Shown here: positions 34,844-44,590 of the stretch, piece by piece | Layout of the letters: each line of letters opens with the position of its first letter | Numbering within the stretch: the stretch's first letter is position 1 | Source of the DNA: Pseudomonadota bacterium | GTDB lineage: Bacteria; Pseudomonadota; Gammaproteobacteria; JAKAQQ01 | Length of the DNA: 64,000 bases | Assembly (NCBI GenBank): GCA_021810635.1 | Contig: JAJZIH010000001.1 | Coordinates: 124,001 to 188,000 of the forward strand | Direction of reading: 5' to 3' | Translations under genes and position numbers: made by a program | The notes under the pieces: generated by a model | Databases searched by the model: none | What the model saw: the letters and a program-made list of their open reading frames with translations, nothing else | Told to the model about the DNA's origin: nothing

Positions 34844-35995
34844 TTGAAACTCCAGACCCGCCTCCTCGGATTCATGATCATAGGCTCGGTCCTGTGTACC
34901 TTGGCCCCTTCCACCTACGCCAGCTTCCCGATCCCGCCCGCCCCGACCTTCAACGCCAAGAGCTGGGTACTCCTGGATGGCCGTACCGGCCAGATGCTAG
35001 CCCAGCATGACGCCACCCAACACCTGGCGCCCGCCAGTCTCACCAAGCTCATGGTGGCCTACATCACCTTTGCCGCCCTCAAGGCCGGCGCCATTCACCC
35101 CGACGAGCGTTTTACCATCTCGACCACCGCCTGGCGCACGGGCGGCTCGCGCATGTTCCTCCTGCCGGGCAGCCACGTCACCGTGAACGATCTCCTCAAG
35201 GGGCTCATCGTCGACTCCGGCAATGACGCTGCCGTCGCCCTGAGTCAGGCGGTCGCCGGAACCCGGGCGGCAATGGTCACCCTCATGAACCGCTACGTTC
35301 ACAAGCTCGGACTCAACAATACCCACTACGAAGACGTCGATGGATTGCCGGTACCGGACCATTACAGCAGCGCACTCGACATCGCTCGCCTGTCCCGCGA
35401 CATCATCCGGACCTTTCCCGCCGAGTATCACCGCTACTTCGCCATCAAATCTTTCACGTGGGACCACATCACCCAGGAGAACCGCGTGAGCCTCCTCTGG
35501 ATGGACTCCTGGGTCGACGGGATCAAGACCGGCTATACCGACCAGGCGGGATACTGCATGGACGCCTCCGGCGTCCAGAACGGCATGCGTCTCATCGCCG
35601 TGGTCATGGGCGCCCCGTCCTGGGACGCACGGGTCAACGATGCCCAGGCGCTCCTCGACTGGGGGTTCAATTTCTTCCACGATCACGAACTCTACCGGAA
35701 AGGAGTCCCGCTCGGGAAGGTCCGGGTCGCGATGGGCACCCGGGGATCGGTTCCGTTGGGTTTGGCCCACTCGCTCTGGGTCACCGTCCCCCGGCTGGAC
35801 TACCGGTCGCTCAAAGCCGTCCTGGTCGTGCCCAAACACCTCAAGGCTCCGGTCGGAACCACCCATCCGGTGGGCACACTGCGCGTCATGCTCAGACATC
35901 GCCTGCTGCTCACCCGCCCGCTTTACCCTCTCGCCCCTGTCAAGCGCGGCAACTGGTTCGAACAACTGATGGACGCGATCGGACAGCTCTTCTAA
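34844..35995 (+). CDS. dacA: D-alanyl-D-alanine carboxypeptidase (PBP5/6 type)
   Basis: A 383-residue low-molecular-mass PBP. A signal peptide of about 27 residues precedes the mature start ASFPIP. The active-site motifs are Ser65-x-x-Lys68 (SLTK), Ser125-Gly-Asn127 and Lys228-Thr-Gly230. The C-terminus (NWFEQLMDAIGQLF) is an amphipathic membrane anchor like that of PBP5. It trims the terminal D-Ala of stem peptides. The start is TTG after GGAG. The D-amino-acid aminotransferase gene begins 2 bases after its stop. Confidence 0.94.
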   Translation: MKLQTRLLGFMIIGSVLCTLAPSTYASFPIPPAPTFNAKSWVLLDGRTGQMLAQHDATQHLAPASLTKLMVAYITFAALKAGAIHPDERFTISTTAWRTGGSRMFLLPGSHVTVNDLLKGLIVDSGNDAAVALSQAVAGTRAAMVTLMNRYVHKLGLNNTHYEDVDGLPVPDHYSSALDIARLSRDIIRTFPAEYHRYFAIKSFTWDHITQENRVSLLWMDSWVDGIKTGYTDQAGYCMDASGVQNGMRLIAVVMGAPSWDARVNDAQALLDWGFNFFHDHELYRKGVPLGKVRVAMGTRGSVPLGLAHSLWVTVPRLDYRSLKAVLVVPKHLKAPVGTTHPVGTLRVMLRHRLLLTRPLYPLAPVKRGNWFEQLMDAIGQLF

Positions 35996-35997
35996 CC

Positions 35998-36864
35998 GTG
36001 GAGACCGTGTTTTTGAATGGGGCTTTCCTGCCATCGGCGGAAGCGCGCATTTCGCCGTTCGATCGCGGCTTCCTGTTTGCCGACGCCGTCTACGAAGTGA
36101 TCCCGGCATACGCTTCGAGGCTTTTCCTCTGGTCGCCCCACTATGCCCGCCTGAAGCGCAGTCTGGCCGCACTCGGCCTGGCCGATCCCTACCCGGAGCG
36201 GGAGTGGCGCACCCTCCTCGGCCGGCTGATTGAGGCCAACGGCGGCGGCGACCGGTCAGTCTACCTGCAGGTCAGCCGGGGCGTCGAGCCCGTGCGCGAC
36301 CACCGGATTCCGGTGGGGCTCCAGCCAACCGTTTTCGCCATGACCCAGCCGGCCCTACCGACCGATCCCGCCATGGAGCGCGCGGGCCTGGCCGTGGTCC
36401 TGCGTCCGGACTTCCGCTGGCAGCATTGCGACATCAAGTCGACAGCCCTCCTCGCCAACGTTCTGTTGCGGGAATCGGCACGCGAGGCCGGTGCGGACGA
36501 GGCGTTGCTCGTGCGCGACGGAGCCGTCCTCGAGGGCACTTCGAGCAATGTCTTGGCCGTTCGTGGAAACACCGTCTCGAGTCCGCCGGACGGGCCGCTT
36601 CTCCTGGCCGGGGTCACCCGGGATCTCGTCCTCGAACTGGCGGGCCAGGCCGGCTTCCGCGCCGTCCGCGAGAGGCTGTCCCCCGATGACCTCCGCGCCG
36701 CCGATGAAATCTGGCTGACGAGCACCCGGCGGATCCTGGCTCCCGTGACCCGGGTTGATGGACACCCCGTCGGCAGCGGCCGGCCGGGTCCCGGCTACGG
36801 ACGCGTGCGCCAGGCGTTTCAGGAACGGCTCAAGGCCTTCCTCGACGCCCCCACCGCACCCTGA
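35998..36864 (+). CDS. dat: D-amino-acid aminotransferase (fold type IV)
   Basis: A 288-residue PLP enzyme. The catalytic lysine is Lys147 in HCDIKSTALLANVL, with RGFLFADAVYEV near the start and the phosphate-binding EGTSSNVLAV, as in D-alanine aminotransferases. It would interconvert D-Ala and D-Glu, both wall precursors, which fits its place after dacA. The GTG at 35998 was chosen; the next GTG at 36007 is also possible. It converges on lipB with a 46-base overlap. Confidence 0.9.
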   Translation: METVFLNGAFLPSAEARISPFDRGFLFADAVYEVIPAYASRLFLWSPHYARLKRSLAALGLADPYPEREWRTLLGRLIEANGGGDRSVYLQVSRGVEPVRDHRIPVGLQPTVFAMTQPALPTDPAMERAGLAVVLRPDFRWQHCDIKSTALLANVLLRESAREAGADEALLVRDGAVLEGTSSNVLAVRGNTVSSPPDGPLLLAGVTRDLVLELAGQAGFRAVRERLSPDDLRAADEIWLTSTRRILAPVTRVDGHPVGSGRPGPGYGRVRQAFQERLKAFLDAPTAP

Positions 36865-37517
36865 ACCGGGTCAGTCACGGCAGGTGCCGCCCGCAACCGG
36901 GCCAGCAGGTGCGCTTCGAGACGGCGGGTTACCTCCGCCACCGCCCCCGGGCCCCCGCAATCGACGATCCGGGTCATCTCGAGCCCCCGAAACCCGCAGG
37001 GATCGATGCCGCGGAATGGGGCGAGATCGTTGTCGACGTTGAGCGCGAGCCCGTGATAGCTCGCCCCGCGCCGAATGCGCAGGCCGATCGAGGCGATCTT
37101 GCAAGACTCCACGTAGACTCCGGGTGCTTCGGCCCGCGAGTGGGCGGCAATGCCGAAATCGGCGAGGCAGTCGACCGTGGATTGCTCGAGGAGGCGGACC
37201 AGTCGGCGCGGGCCGAATCCCCGGCGTGCCAGGTCGATCAAGGGGTAGACCACGAGCTGGCCAGGTCCGTGATAGGTGACCTGCCCGCCCCGATCCGTCC
37301 GGACCACCGGAATCGAACCGGGCGCGAGGAGATGCTCGGGCCGGCCATTCAGGCCTAGGGTATAGACTGGTGGATGCTCGAGAAACCAGATCTCGTCCGC
37401 CGTTTGGGGGCTCCGCCGGTCGGTGAAATCCCTCATGTCCTGCCAGGCCGTCTGGTAATCGACGAGTCCGAGTCTCCGGCAGACGACGGGGCCGGCGGGG
37501 GCCGTGGATGCTGTCAC
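36819..37517 (-). CDS. lipB: Octanoyl-[ACP]:protein N-octanoyltransferase
   Basis: A 232-residue enzyme of the LipB family. Visible blocks are the ligand loop RGGQVTYHGPGQLVVYPLIDL, KIASIGLRIRRGASYHGLALNV (with the conserved Lys) and GIDPCGF, which holds the catalytic Cys. It transfers octanoate to lipoyl domains such as GcvH, and LipA then inserts sulfur. GcvH is encoded upstream in the same run. The GTG start overlaps the kynU stop. LipA, often the next gene, is not here. Confidence 0.95.
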   Translation of the reverse strand: MTASTAPAGPVVCRRLGLVDYQTAWQDMRDFTDRRSPQTADEIWFLEHPPVYTLGLNGRPEHLLAPGSIPVVRTDRGGQVTYHGPGQLVVYPLIDLARRGFGPRRLVRLLEQSTVDCLADFGIAAHSRAEAPGVYVESCKIASIGLRIRRGASYHGLALNVDNDLAPFRGIDPCGFRGLEMTRIVDCGGPGAVAEVTRRLEAHLLARLRAAPAVTDPVQGAVGASRKALSRS

Positions 37518-38788
37518 CGCCCGCTCCCGCCGGACAGGCGGATCATCGCCGTGTGCCAGCGCACCGCGTCTTCGAAACCATTGTAAAGGGGGGCGAAGGC
37601 GATCCGGTGGATGTTGGGCTCCCGCCAGTCCCCGACGATTCCGAACGCCCCGAGCGCCCGGATGAGATCCGCTCCCTCAGGCAGCGGAGGGCCCACCCGG
37701 AAGGACAACTGGGCGCCGCGTTCGGCTGCGGCCTCCGGCGTGATGCACGAAAGCCCGGCCACCGGGCGGGCGGCGAGCCGCCCTTCGAGAAAGGTGATCA
37801 CGGCCTCGCGACGTGCGGCCAGCCGTTGCATGGGATACTCGGAGAACAGGGGCAACGTGGCCCAGAGCGGGGCGGTCGCGAGTACGGGCACGTTGCTCAC
37901 GGCGAAACCGAGGGCCCCGGCCTCACGGCGGAAGTCCGGACCCATGAGAAAGCGCGTCGTCTCTTCGTGCCCCCACCAGCCCGTGAGCATGGGTTCCGGA
38001 GCCCCGTCCGGCGTGGCGGCGCGGACATGGAGCCCGCCCACGGCGCCCGGCCCTCCGTTCAGGTACTTGTAGGAACACCAGACCGCAAAATCGACCCCAT
38101 CCCGGTCGAGCGCGAGGGGAACGTTGCCGATGGCATGGGCGAGGTCGACCCCGAACGGGGCCCCCACGGCATGTGCGGCACGGGCCAGGGGAGCCAGAGG
38201 GAGGTTTTGCCCCGTGAGATAGTTCACCCCGCCCACCCAGACCAGGGCGAGACATTCACCCGCCGCCGCAATCGCCTGCGTGAGTGCTTCGGGATCGAGC
38301 CGGTGGCGTCCGGGCTCGGGGCCGATCTCGATCAGGTCACTCGCGGGATCACCGCCATGCCAGCGGATCTGCGAGACCAAGGCATGGCGGTCGGAAGGGA
38401 AGACCGGGCGGTCGATCAGGATCTTCCGGCGCGCTCCGACGGGGTGGTAAAAACGGGCGAGCAGGAAATGGAGGTTCGCGGTGAGCGAGTTCAGGATCGC
38501 CACTTCGTCCGGTCGGACGCCGAGCAGAGGGGCCAGGAGGGGGCGGAGGTCATGGGCATAGCGCAGCCAGGAGGGGGTAGACTCCTGGTAGCCCAGAATG
38601 CCGAGCCGTCCCCAGGCGTCCAGTTCCCGTCCGACACACGCTCCGACCCCGCGGTGGAGCAACCCCAGGGAGTGGCCGGCCAAGTAGGCGAGCGGACGGC
38701 CAGTGTCATCCTGCGGACGGATGAACGACCCGGCGAGCGTCGCCCAGGGTTCCTCGAGATCCTCTGCAGGCCGGTCCGCCGACTCCAC
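37514..38788 (-). CDS. kynU: Kynureninase
   Basis: A 424-residue PLP enzyme. The PLP lysine is Lys241 in WCSYKYLNGGPGAVGG, and the Asp-Ala-His block DLAHAIGNVPL is just before it. LAGHSLGLL near the start and VVGDWREP-like GIVGDWREPNIHRIAF near the end are also kynureninase features. It cleaves kynurenine or 3-hydroxykynurenine to anthranilate or 3-hydroxyanthranilate plus alanine. The GTG at 38788 was chosen: it lies 10 bases after the thyA stop, with AGGGG before it. No other kynurenine-pathway gene is in this window. Confidence 0.88.
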   Translation of the reverse strand: MESADRPAEDLEEPWATLAGSFIRPQDDTGRPLAYLAGHSLGLLHRGVGACVGRELDAWGRLGILGYQESTPSWLRYAHDLRPLLAPLLGVRPDEVAILNSLTANLHFLLARFYHPVGARRKILIDRPVFPSDRHALVSQIRWHGGDPASDLIEIGPEPGRHRLDPEALTQAIAAAGECLALVWVGGVNYLTGQNLPLAPLARAAHAVGAPFGVDLAHAIGNVPLALDRDGVDFAVWCSYKYLNGGPGAVGGLHVRAATPDGAPEPMLTGWWGHEETTRFLMGPDFRREAGALGFAVSNVPVLATAPLWATLPLFSEYPMQRLAARREAVITFLEGRLAARPVAGLSCITPEAAAERGAQLSFRVGPPLPEGADLIRALGAFGIVGDWREPNIHRIAFAPLYNGFEDAVRWHTAMIRLSGGSGR

Positions 38789-38798
38789 GCCCCGTCCC

Positions 38799-39590
38799 CT
38801 AGACCGCCACCGGAGCGGGAAGTGCCGGATGGTGACGGTAGCCCTCGAGCCGGAAATCCCCGTAGACATAGTCGGCCAGATGATCCCGCCGCCTTTCGAT
38901 CACGAGACGAGGGAGGGGGTAAGGGTCCCGCCCGATCTGGATCCGGACCACCTCGAGGTGATTCCGGTAGAGATGGCAGTCCCCCCCCGTCCAGACCAAC
39001 TCTCCGACCCCGAGGCCGACCGCCATCGCCATGAGGTGGGTGAGAAGCGCGTAGGAGGCGAGGTTGAAGGGCACGCCAAGGAACAGGTCGGCACTGCGCT
39101 GGTAGACCTGGCAGGACAGGCGGCCGTCCGCCACGTAGAACTGGAAGAGGAGATGGCAGGGTGCCAGAGCCATTTTCGGCAACTCCGCGACATTCCAGGC
39201 GGAAACCACGTGGCGCCGAGAGTCGGGATCGCGGCGGAGTCCTTCCAGCACGTTCTCGATCTGGTCGATGTCGCCTCCGGGGGCCGGCCAGCGTCGCCAC
39301 TGCGCGCCGTAGATGGGTCCGAGTTCCCCGCTCTCGTCCGCCCATTCGTCCCAGATCGTCACCCCGCGCTCGTGAAGTGACCGCACATTGGTCTCCCCGC
39401 GCAGGAACCAGAGCAGCTCTTCGGCCACGGATCGGAAATGCAGCCGCTTGGTCGTGACTGCGGGGAAGCCCTGGCGGAGATCGAAACGAAGCTGGCGGCC
39501 GAACACCGAGAGGGTTCCGACCCCGGTCCGGTCGGTCTTGGCCGTACCCTGCTCCAGGATCTCGCGGAGCAGGTCGAGATAGGCACGCAC
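38799..39590 (-). CDS. thyA: Thymidylate synthase
   Basis: A 263-residue enzyme. The catalytic cysteine is in [12 protein letters not shown], and the folate/dUMP-binding sequences [22 protein letters not shown] and [13 protein letters not shown] are present. It makes dTMP from dUMP using 5,10-methylene-THF, the product of the glycine cleavage system encoded at the head of the same gene run. It begins 7 bases after lgt. Confidence 0.97.
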   Translation of the reverse strand: MRAYLDLLREILEQGTAKTDRTGVGTLSVFGRQLRFDLRQGFPAVTTKRLHFRSVAEELLWFLRGETNVRSLHERGVTIWDEWADESGELGPIYGAQWRRWPAPGGDIDQIENVLEGLRRDPDSRRHVVSAWNVAELPKMALAPCHLLFQFYVADGRLSCQVYQRSADLFLGVPFNLASYALLTHLMAMAVGLGVGELVWTGGDCHLYRNHLEVVRIQIGRDPYPLPRLVIERRRDHLADYVYGDFRLEGYRHHPALPAPVAV

Positions 39591-39597
39591 CGAGCTC

Positions 39598-40440
39598 TCA
39601 GACCACCGGTGGGGCTGCGGCGGGACCCCGGTAGGCCAGGTAAAGCATGAGGGCGCCCACGACGATCATGGGAATCGACAGGACCTGGCCCATGGTCATC
39701 CAGCCGAACGCGAGGTAGCCGAGCTGGGGATCGGGCAGCCGGACGAACTCCGCAAGGGTACGGAACACGCCATAGAGAAGGGCAAACAGGCCGGAAACCG
39801 CCATGCGCGGGCGGGAGCGTGCGGAGAAGACGAAGAGCACGACAAACAGCACGAGTCCCTCGAGCAGGAGCTCCAGGAGTTGGGAGGGCAAGTGGGGCGG
39901 GCTCCAGCCGGGACCCACATAGCCGCAATAGGCATAGAAGCGCGGGTTCGCGCACGGCAGCCGCATCGCCCAGGGAGCCCGGCTCACGCGTCCCCACAGT
40001 TCGCCGTTGATGAAGTTGCCGGCCCGTCCGGCCATGAGTCCAAGCGGCACGACCGGCGCAATGAAATCGGTCAGGTCGAAGAGGTTACGGCCGGTTTTCC
40101 GCGCATAGAGCGCCATCGCTGCAATGACGCCGAGCAACCCGCCATGGAAGGACATGCCTCCGTCCCAGACCTGGAACACTCGCAGCGGAGCGGCCCAGTA
40201 ATAAGGCAGGTTGTAGAGCAAGACGTAGCCGATGCGTCCGCCCACGATCACCCCGAGAGCGGCGTAAAAGATGAGATCGATGAGCTGGTCATCATTCCAG
40301 CCCGTGATCCGGCGGTGGATCCGCCGGTGCAGCAGCCACCAGCCGGTCACAATGCCCAGAAGATACATGAGGCCATACCAGTGGATGGCCAGGGGGCCGA
40401 GCTGGAGCGCCACCGGATTGAAAGTCGGATAACGCAGCAT
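39598..40440 (-). CDS. lgt: Prolipoprotein diacylglyceryl transferase
   Basis: A 280-residue membrane enzyme with seven helices. The Lgt signature [14 protein letters not shown] is present with the conserved HGGLLGV and [15 protein letters not shown] blocks. It adds diacylglycerol to the lipobox cysteine, so it would act on the lipoproteins of this window. Its ATG overlaps the rlmI stop as TAATG. Confidence 0.96.
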   Translation of the reverse strand: MLRYPTFNPVALQLGPLAIHWYGLMYLLGIVTGWWLLHRRIHRRITGWNDDQLIDLIFYAALGVIVGGRIGYVLLYNLPYYWAAPLRVFQVWDGGMSFHGGLLGVIAAMALYARKTGRNLFDLTDFIAPVVPLGLMAGRAGNFINGELWGRVSRAPWAMRLPCANPRFYAYCGYVGPGWSPPHLPSQLLELLLEGLVLFVVLFVFSARSRPRMAVSGLFALLYGVFRTLAEFVRLPDPQLGYLAFGWMTMGQVLSIPMIVVGALMLYLAYRGPAAAPPVV

Positions 40441-41630
40441 TATCCCTCCTCGATCACGCCGTAGAGAACCTGGAGATAGCTAGTCTCGGGAATCCAAGGA
40501 TGGATCGGATGATCCGGGCCCTGGCCACCCACGGACACTATTCTGGCCTCTCTGCCCGCCCGCCGCACGCCCCGGGCGAAAACCCCCCGGAAATCCCGGG
40601 CTTCGAGATGGCTGGAACAACTGGCGAAGACCAGCCAGCCGCCGCTGGCGACGAGGCGTGCCGCGCGGGTCACCAGTCGCTCGTAGGCCAGAAGCCCCTC
40701 GCGCTGGTCCTTGCGGCGCTTGATGAACGCCGGCGGATCCACGATCACGAGTTCGAAACGCTCCTCGTCCTCGCCGAGCGCCCGCAGGATCTCGAAGGCG
40801 TCTCCGGCGAGCGTGCGCGGTGCGGGAAGGCCGTTCGCGGCCGCATTCGACCGTGCCCGCTCCAGTGCCTCCTCCGACTGGTCGATGAGCACCGCCTCCT
40901 GGCTCCCGCCAGCCAGGGCGCTGATCCCGAAACCGCCGACGTAGGAAAAGACATCGAGGACACGGCCCCGCGGTGCCTCACGGGCGATCCGGAGACGGTG
41001 CTCGCGCTGGTCGTAGTACCATCCGGTCTTCTGGCCCCGCCAGGGGGAAACCGCAAAGACGCGGCCACCTTCCTCGACCGTGACGGACTGGGGTACCGTG
41101 CCCCAGGCCTCCTCCACGCCGGCCGGAAGCCCCTCGAGCTTCCGGGCGTCGGAATCATTGCGGTAGAGGATACCCCGCGGCGCACAGCTGCCGACCAGGG
41201 CATCCCGGATCACCTCCCGCCACCGTTCCATGCCGGCCGTCGTGATCTGGACAACCAGGTAATCGCCGTACCGGTCAACGACCAGACCCGGTAGGCGGTC
41301 GGACTCGCCGAAGACCAGCCGCCCGAACCGCTCAATGCCGAACGGCCGCCGGACCGCGAAGGCGCGTTCAAACCGGTCGTGGAAGAAGCGGGCATCGATC
41401 TCAGAGCCGGGATCGCGCGAGAGCAGACGCACCGTAATCAGCGAATGCGGGTTGATGTAACCCATGCCGAGGCGGCGGCCGCGCGCGTCCGCCAAAACGA
41501 CGGGATCGCCTGGCGCGAAACTCCCGAGAGGACTGCGGTGGGTGTCGATTTCATTGCTGAACACCCAGAGATGGCCGGCCCCGAGCCGCCGGTCCTCATG
41601 GGGCAGAAGGTAGACGACCGGCCGGCTCAT
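40440..41630 (-). CDS. rlmI: 23S rRNA (cytosine-C5)-methyltransferase RlmI family
   Basis: A 396-residue protein with an N-terminal PUA domain ([21 protein letters not shown]) and a C-terminal Rossmann methyltransferase. The latter shows [17 protein letters not shown] (motif I), the catalytic region [13 protein letters not shown] and FASCSSHL. RlmI makes m5C1962 in E. coli 23S rRNA. The ATG overlaps the stop of the PfkB kinase gene (ATGA). Confidence 0.92.
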   Translation of the reverse strand: MSRPVVYLLPHEDRRLGAGHLWVFSNEIDTHRSPLGSFAPGDPVVLADARGRRLGMGYINPHSLITVRLLSRDPGSEIDARFFHDRFERAFAVRRPFGIERFGRLVFGESDRLPGLVVDRYGDYLVVQITTAGMERWREVIRDALVGSCAPRGILYRNDSDARKLEGLPAGVEEAWGTVPQSVTVEEGGRVFAVSPWRGQKTGWYYDQREHRLRIAREAPRGRVLDVFSYVGGFGISALAGGSQEAVLIDQSEEALERARSNAAANGLPAPRTLAGDAFEILRALGEDEERFELVIVDPPAFIKRRKDQREGLLAYERLVTRAARLVASGGWLVFASCSSHLEARDFRGVFARGVRRAGREARIVSVGGQGPDHPIHPWIPETSYLQVLYGVIEEG

Positions 41631-42601
41631 CGGATCGTCGACGGGGACGAGCCGTCCGGTCCGGGAGCGGGAGGAAGGGAGCCGAAAACCTCGGCATAGC
41701 GTTCCCAGAACTCCGGGCGGGTAAAGCGGTGGTTCTGAGTTCCTGGATGGGCGATCTTGAAACTGCCGAGGAGGCTCGCGATACGGCCGGAGACCGCCCA
41801 GTCGTAGCCGTGAACCCAGCCCCAGGCCAGCCCGGCGCGGTAGGCATCCCCGCACCCGGTCGGATCGACCTCCGCCGCAGGCGGGACGGGGGGGATCACG
41901 ATCTGGCGGGTGCCGACCCTGATCTCGGAGCCGTCCCGGCCATGGGTCACAATCACCGCCGCGACCCGGGCGGCCAGCCGGGCGGCGTCATCCCCGAAAC
42001 GCTCGCGGACCAGGGCGGCTTCATAGGCATTGAGGGCGATGGCGGCGGCCCCCTCGAGCATCTCCTCGAAATCCCCGGCATCCAGGATGCCCAGAGCTTG
42101 ACCGGGGTCGAACAGATAGGGGATCTGCCGTTCGTGCAGTGCCCGAGCGTGGGCCCGCATGCCGTCCCGGCTGTCGGGTGCCACGACGCCAAGCCGGACC
42201 CGGCCTTCGAGCCCGGCCGGAAACGGGGCCTCGCCCGAATGGGCCATGGCCCCGGGATGGAACGCGGTAATCTGGTTGTCATCCCGGTCCGTCATGATGT
42301 AGGCCTGTGCCGTGAGCGCTTCCACCAAGTGGAGTCCGTCGGGCGGGATGGCCTGGCGTTCGAACCAGGCGCGGTACGGTTCGAAATCCCGTCCGACCGC
42401 CCCCCACGGGCAGGCCCGTTCGCCCAGGAGCGCCAAGGAGTAGCAGATGTTCCCGGCGCATCCGCCGAAATCGCGGCGCAGCTCTCCCACCTCGAATGCC
42501 ACGCTGAGCGCGGCCAGGCGGTCGGCCAGGAGATGGTCGGCGAAGCGGCCGTCAAATCGCATGACGGTATCAAAGGCGAGTGAACCCGAAACGAGGATCA
42601 T
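41627..42601 (-). CDS. PfkB/ribokinase family carbohydrate (adenosine-type) kinase
   Basis: A 324-residue kinase of the PfkB family. It has the N-terminal substrate block GGCAGNICYSLALLG and the C-terminal ATP/catalytic signature DPTGCGDAYRAGLAWG, with Asp as general base. The opening ILVSGSLAFDTVMRFDGRF is like adenosine-kinase-type members. The substrate is unknown: adenosine, ribose or fructose phosphate are possible. It overlaps gcvPB and rlmI by four bases on each side (ATGA). Confidence 0.88.
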   Translation of the reverse strand: MILVSGSLAFDTVMRFDGRFADHLLADRLAALSVAFEVGELRRDFGGCAGNICYSLALLGERACPWGAVGRDFEPYRAWFERQAIPPDGLHLVEALTAQAYIMTDRDDNQITAFHPGAMAHSGEAPFPAGLEGRVRLGVVAPDSRDGMRAHARALHERQIPYLFDPGQALGILDAGDFEEMLEGAAAIALNAYEAALVRERFGDDAARLAARVAAVIVTHGRDGSEIRVGTRQIVIPPVPPAAEVDPTGCGDAYRAGLAWGWVHGYDWAVSGRIASLLGSFKIAHPGTQNHRFTRPEFWERYAEVFGSLPPAPGPDGSSPSTIR

Positions 42602-44079
42602 GCGCCGGGGGCGAGTTCCCGTCCCGGCGGACGCCAGGCGAGGTCGGGTTCGCGCGCGGCCCGCACGTCGTCGAGCCGACGGACCGGCGTCGTCCACGGG
42701 GCAGCGCGGACCCGTCCCGGGTCGGTGACCGCCTCGTTCCGGATCTGGACCATGGCTTCGACGAAGGCATCGAGGGTGTCCCGCGATTCCGTCTCGGTGG
42801 GCTCGATGAGCAGGCACTCGGGGATGAGCATCGGAAAATAGGTCGTGGGCGCGTGCATGCCGTGGTCCAGAAGCCGTTTCGCGAAGTCCATGGCGGTCAC
42901 GCCGTACTCCCGGGCCTCCCGGCGCAGGGTCACGATGCATTCATGGCTGGCCCGGCGGCGCGGAAAGGCGAGTTCGAAGCCAGCGGCTTCGAGCCGACGC
43001 GCCAGGTAGTTGGCGTTGAGCGCGGCGAAGGCGCTGACCCGCCGCAACCCCTCGCGCCCGAGCAGACGCGTGTAGGCATAGGCCCGGAGGAGCACGCCGG
43101 CGTTGCCCATGAATGCCGACAGCCGGCCGATGCTGTCCGGCCGCTCGGCCTCTCCGATCCAGCGCAGGCCTCCCGTCGGGTCGCGGCCCACGAACGGGAT
43201 CGGCAGAAACGGCTCAAGACGCGCGCTCACCCCGAGGGCCGCAGCCCCAGGACCGCCCCCGCCGTGGGGGGTGGAGAAGGTCTTGTGCAGGTTGAGATGC
43301 AGGATGTCGAAGCGCATGTCGCCGGGGCGGACCCGGCCGAGGATGGCATTGAGATTGGCGCCGTCGTAATAGAGCAGTCCACCCGCCCCGTGGACGAGGG
43401 TCGCAATGTCGGTGATTCGCCGCTCGAAGACCCCGAGGGTGGAGGGATTCGTCAGCATGATGCCGGCCGTGGCCGGCCCGACGGCTGCCTTCAGGGCGCC
43501 CAGGTCGACGTCCCCTTCGCGGTCGGTCGGAATCTCGCGCACCTTGAACCCGCCCATGATGGCACTGGCCGGGTTGGTTCCGTGGGCCGCATCCGGAACG
43601 AGGATTTCCGTGCGGCCAGCATCCCCGCGCGACCGGTGGTAGCGGCGCATCATGGCAATGCCGGCAAACTCTCCCTGGGCGCCAGCCATGGGGCTCAGGA
43701 CCACGGTGCTCATGCCGGTCACCGACTGAAGAATCTCCTGCAGTTCGAAGACGCACTCGAGAAAACCCTGCTTGAAACGAACGGGAGCGAGCGGATGCCC
43801 GGACAGGAATCCCTCGAGCATCGCCAGGCGGTTCGCGGCCCGGGGGTTGTATTTCATGGTGCAGGAGCCGAGCGGATAGAAATGGGTATCGATCGAAAAA
43901 TTTTTCTGCGACAGCCGCGTGTAGTGGCGCACGACGTCAAGCTCGGAGACCTCGGGCAGCAGCGGCGGGCTTTTCCGAAGGCAGGAAGCGGGCAGGTCGG
44001 CCGCCGATTCCTCGGAATCGGGCGCAAGACCGCCGGCCCGCCGCCCCGGACGGGAGCGGTTGAAAATGAGTTCGCTCAT
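42598..44079 (-). CDS. gcvPB: Glycine dehydrogenase (decarboxylating) subunit 2
   Basis: A 493-residue P-protein beta subunit. The PLP lysine is in HLNLHKTFSTPHGGGGPG, and the family opening FSIDTHFYPLGSCTMKYNP and the block VPDAAHGTNPASA are present. With GcvPA it decarboxylates glycine and passes the aminomethyl group to GcvH. Unlike the usual direct gcvPA-gcvPB order, tpx lies between them. Its start overlaps the tpx stop as ATGA. Confidence 0.95.
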   Translation of the reverse strand: MSELIFNRSRPGRRAGGLAPDSEESAADLPASCLRKSPPLLPEVSELDVVRHYTRLSQKNFSIDTHFYPLGSCTMKYNPRAANRLAMLEGFLSGHPLAPVRFKQGFLECVFELQEILQSVTGMSTVVLSPMAGAQGEFAGIAMMRRYHRSRGDAGRTEILVPDAAHGTNPASAIMGGFKVREIPTDREGDVDLGALKAAVGPATAGIMLTNPSTLGVFERRITDIATLVHGAGGLLYYDGANLNAILGRVRPGDMRFDILHLNLHKTFSTPHGGGGPGAAALGVSARLEPFLPIPFVGRDPTGGLRWIGEAERPDSIGRLSAFMGNAGVLLRAYAYTRLLGREGLRRVSAFAALNANYLARRLEAAGFELAFPRRRASHECIVTLRREAREYGVTAMDFAKRLLDHGMHAPTTYFPMLIPECLLIEPTETESRDTLDAFVEAMVQIRNEAVTDPGRVRAAPWTTPVRRLDDVRAAREPDLAWRPPGRELAPGA

Positions 44080-44579
44080 CCGCCGAGTGCCCCGATCGCC
44101 CGTCCGTAATCCGGCTCTTGTCCGATCTCGGGCACGAGTTCGCGGTAGCGAACCCGCCCGTCAGGACCGAGCACGACCACCGCACGCGCCGCCAGCCCGG
44201 CCAGGGGGCCATCGACGATGAGTACGCCGTAGTCGCGGGCAAAATCCCGGTCCCGCATCATGGACAAGGGAATGACGTTGTCCAGCCCGGCCTGGGCGCA
44301 GAAGCGCTGGTGGGCAAAGGGCAAGTCGGCGGAGATCATGAGAAAGGCCTGCTGGGGATGCGTTTGGGCGTGGTCGTTGAACTTCCGGGTGGACAACGCG
44401 CAGACCGGCGTGTCGACGCTGGGGAAGATGTTGAGCAGGACCATGCGTCCGGCATAGTCGCCAAGCGTCCGGAGGCCGAGGTCGGTCGCGACCAGCCGGA
44501 AGTCGGGAGCATGATCCTGAAGCGACGGCAGTTCGCCGTTGGTATGGATGGTCGAGCCTTTCAGGGTGATGGTGGCCAT
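44076..44579 (-). CDS. tpx: Thiol peroxidase (Tpx-type atypical 2-Cys peroxiredoxin)
   Basis: A 167-residue peroxiredoxin. The peroxidatic cysteine is Cys60 in DTPVCALSTRKFN, and the resolving cysteine is Cys94 in AHQRFCAQAG. The block ISADLPFAHQRFC and the tail YGVLIVDGPLAGLAARAVVV match E. coli Tpx closely. It reduces H2O2 and alkyl hydroperoxides with thioredoxin. An excellent AAGGAGG precedes the ATG. It sits inside the glycine cleavage genes, with 11 bases after gcvPA. Confidence 0.95.
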   Translation of the reverse strand: MATITLKGSTIHTNGELPSLQDHAPDFRLVATDLGLRTLGDYAGRMVLLNIFPSVDTPVCALSTRKFNDHAQTHPQQAFLMISADLPFAHQRFCAQAGLDNVIPLSMMRDRDFARDYGVLIVDGPLAGLAARAVVVLGPDGRVRYRELVPEIGQEPDYGRAIGALGG

Positions 44580-44590
44580 GGCAATCCTCC

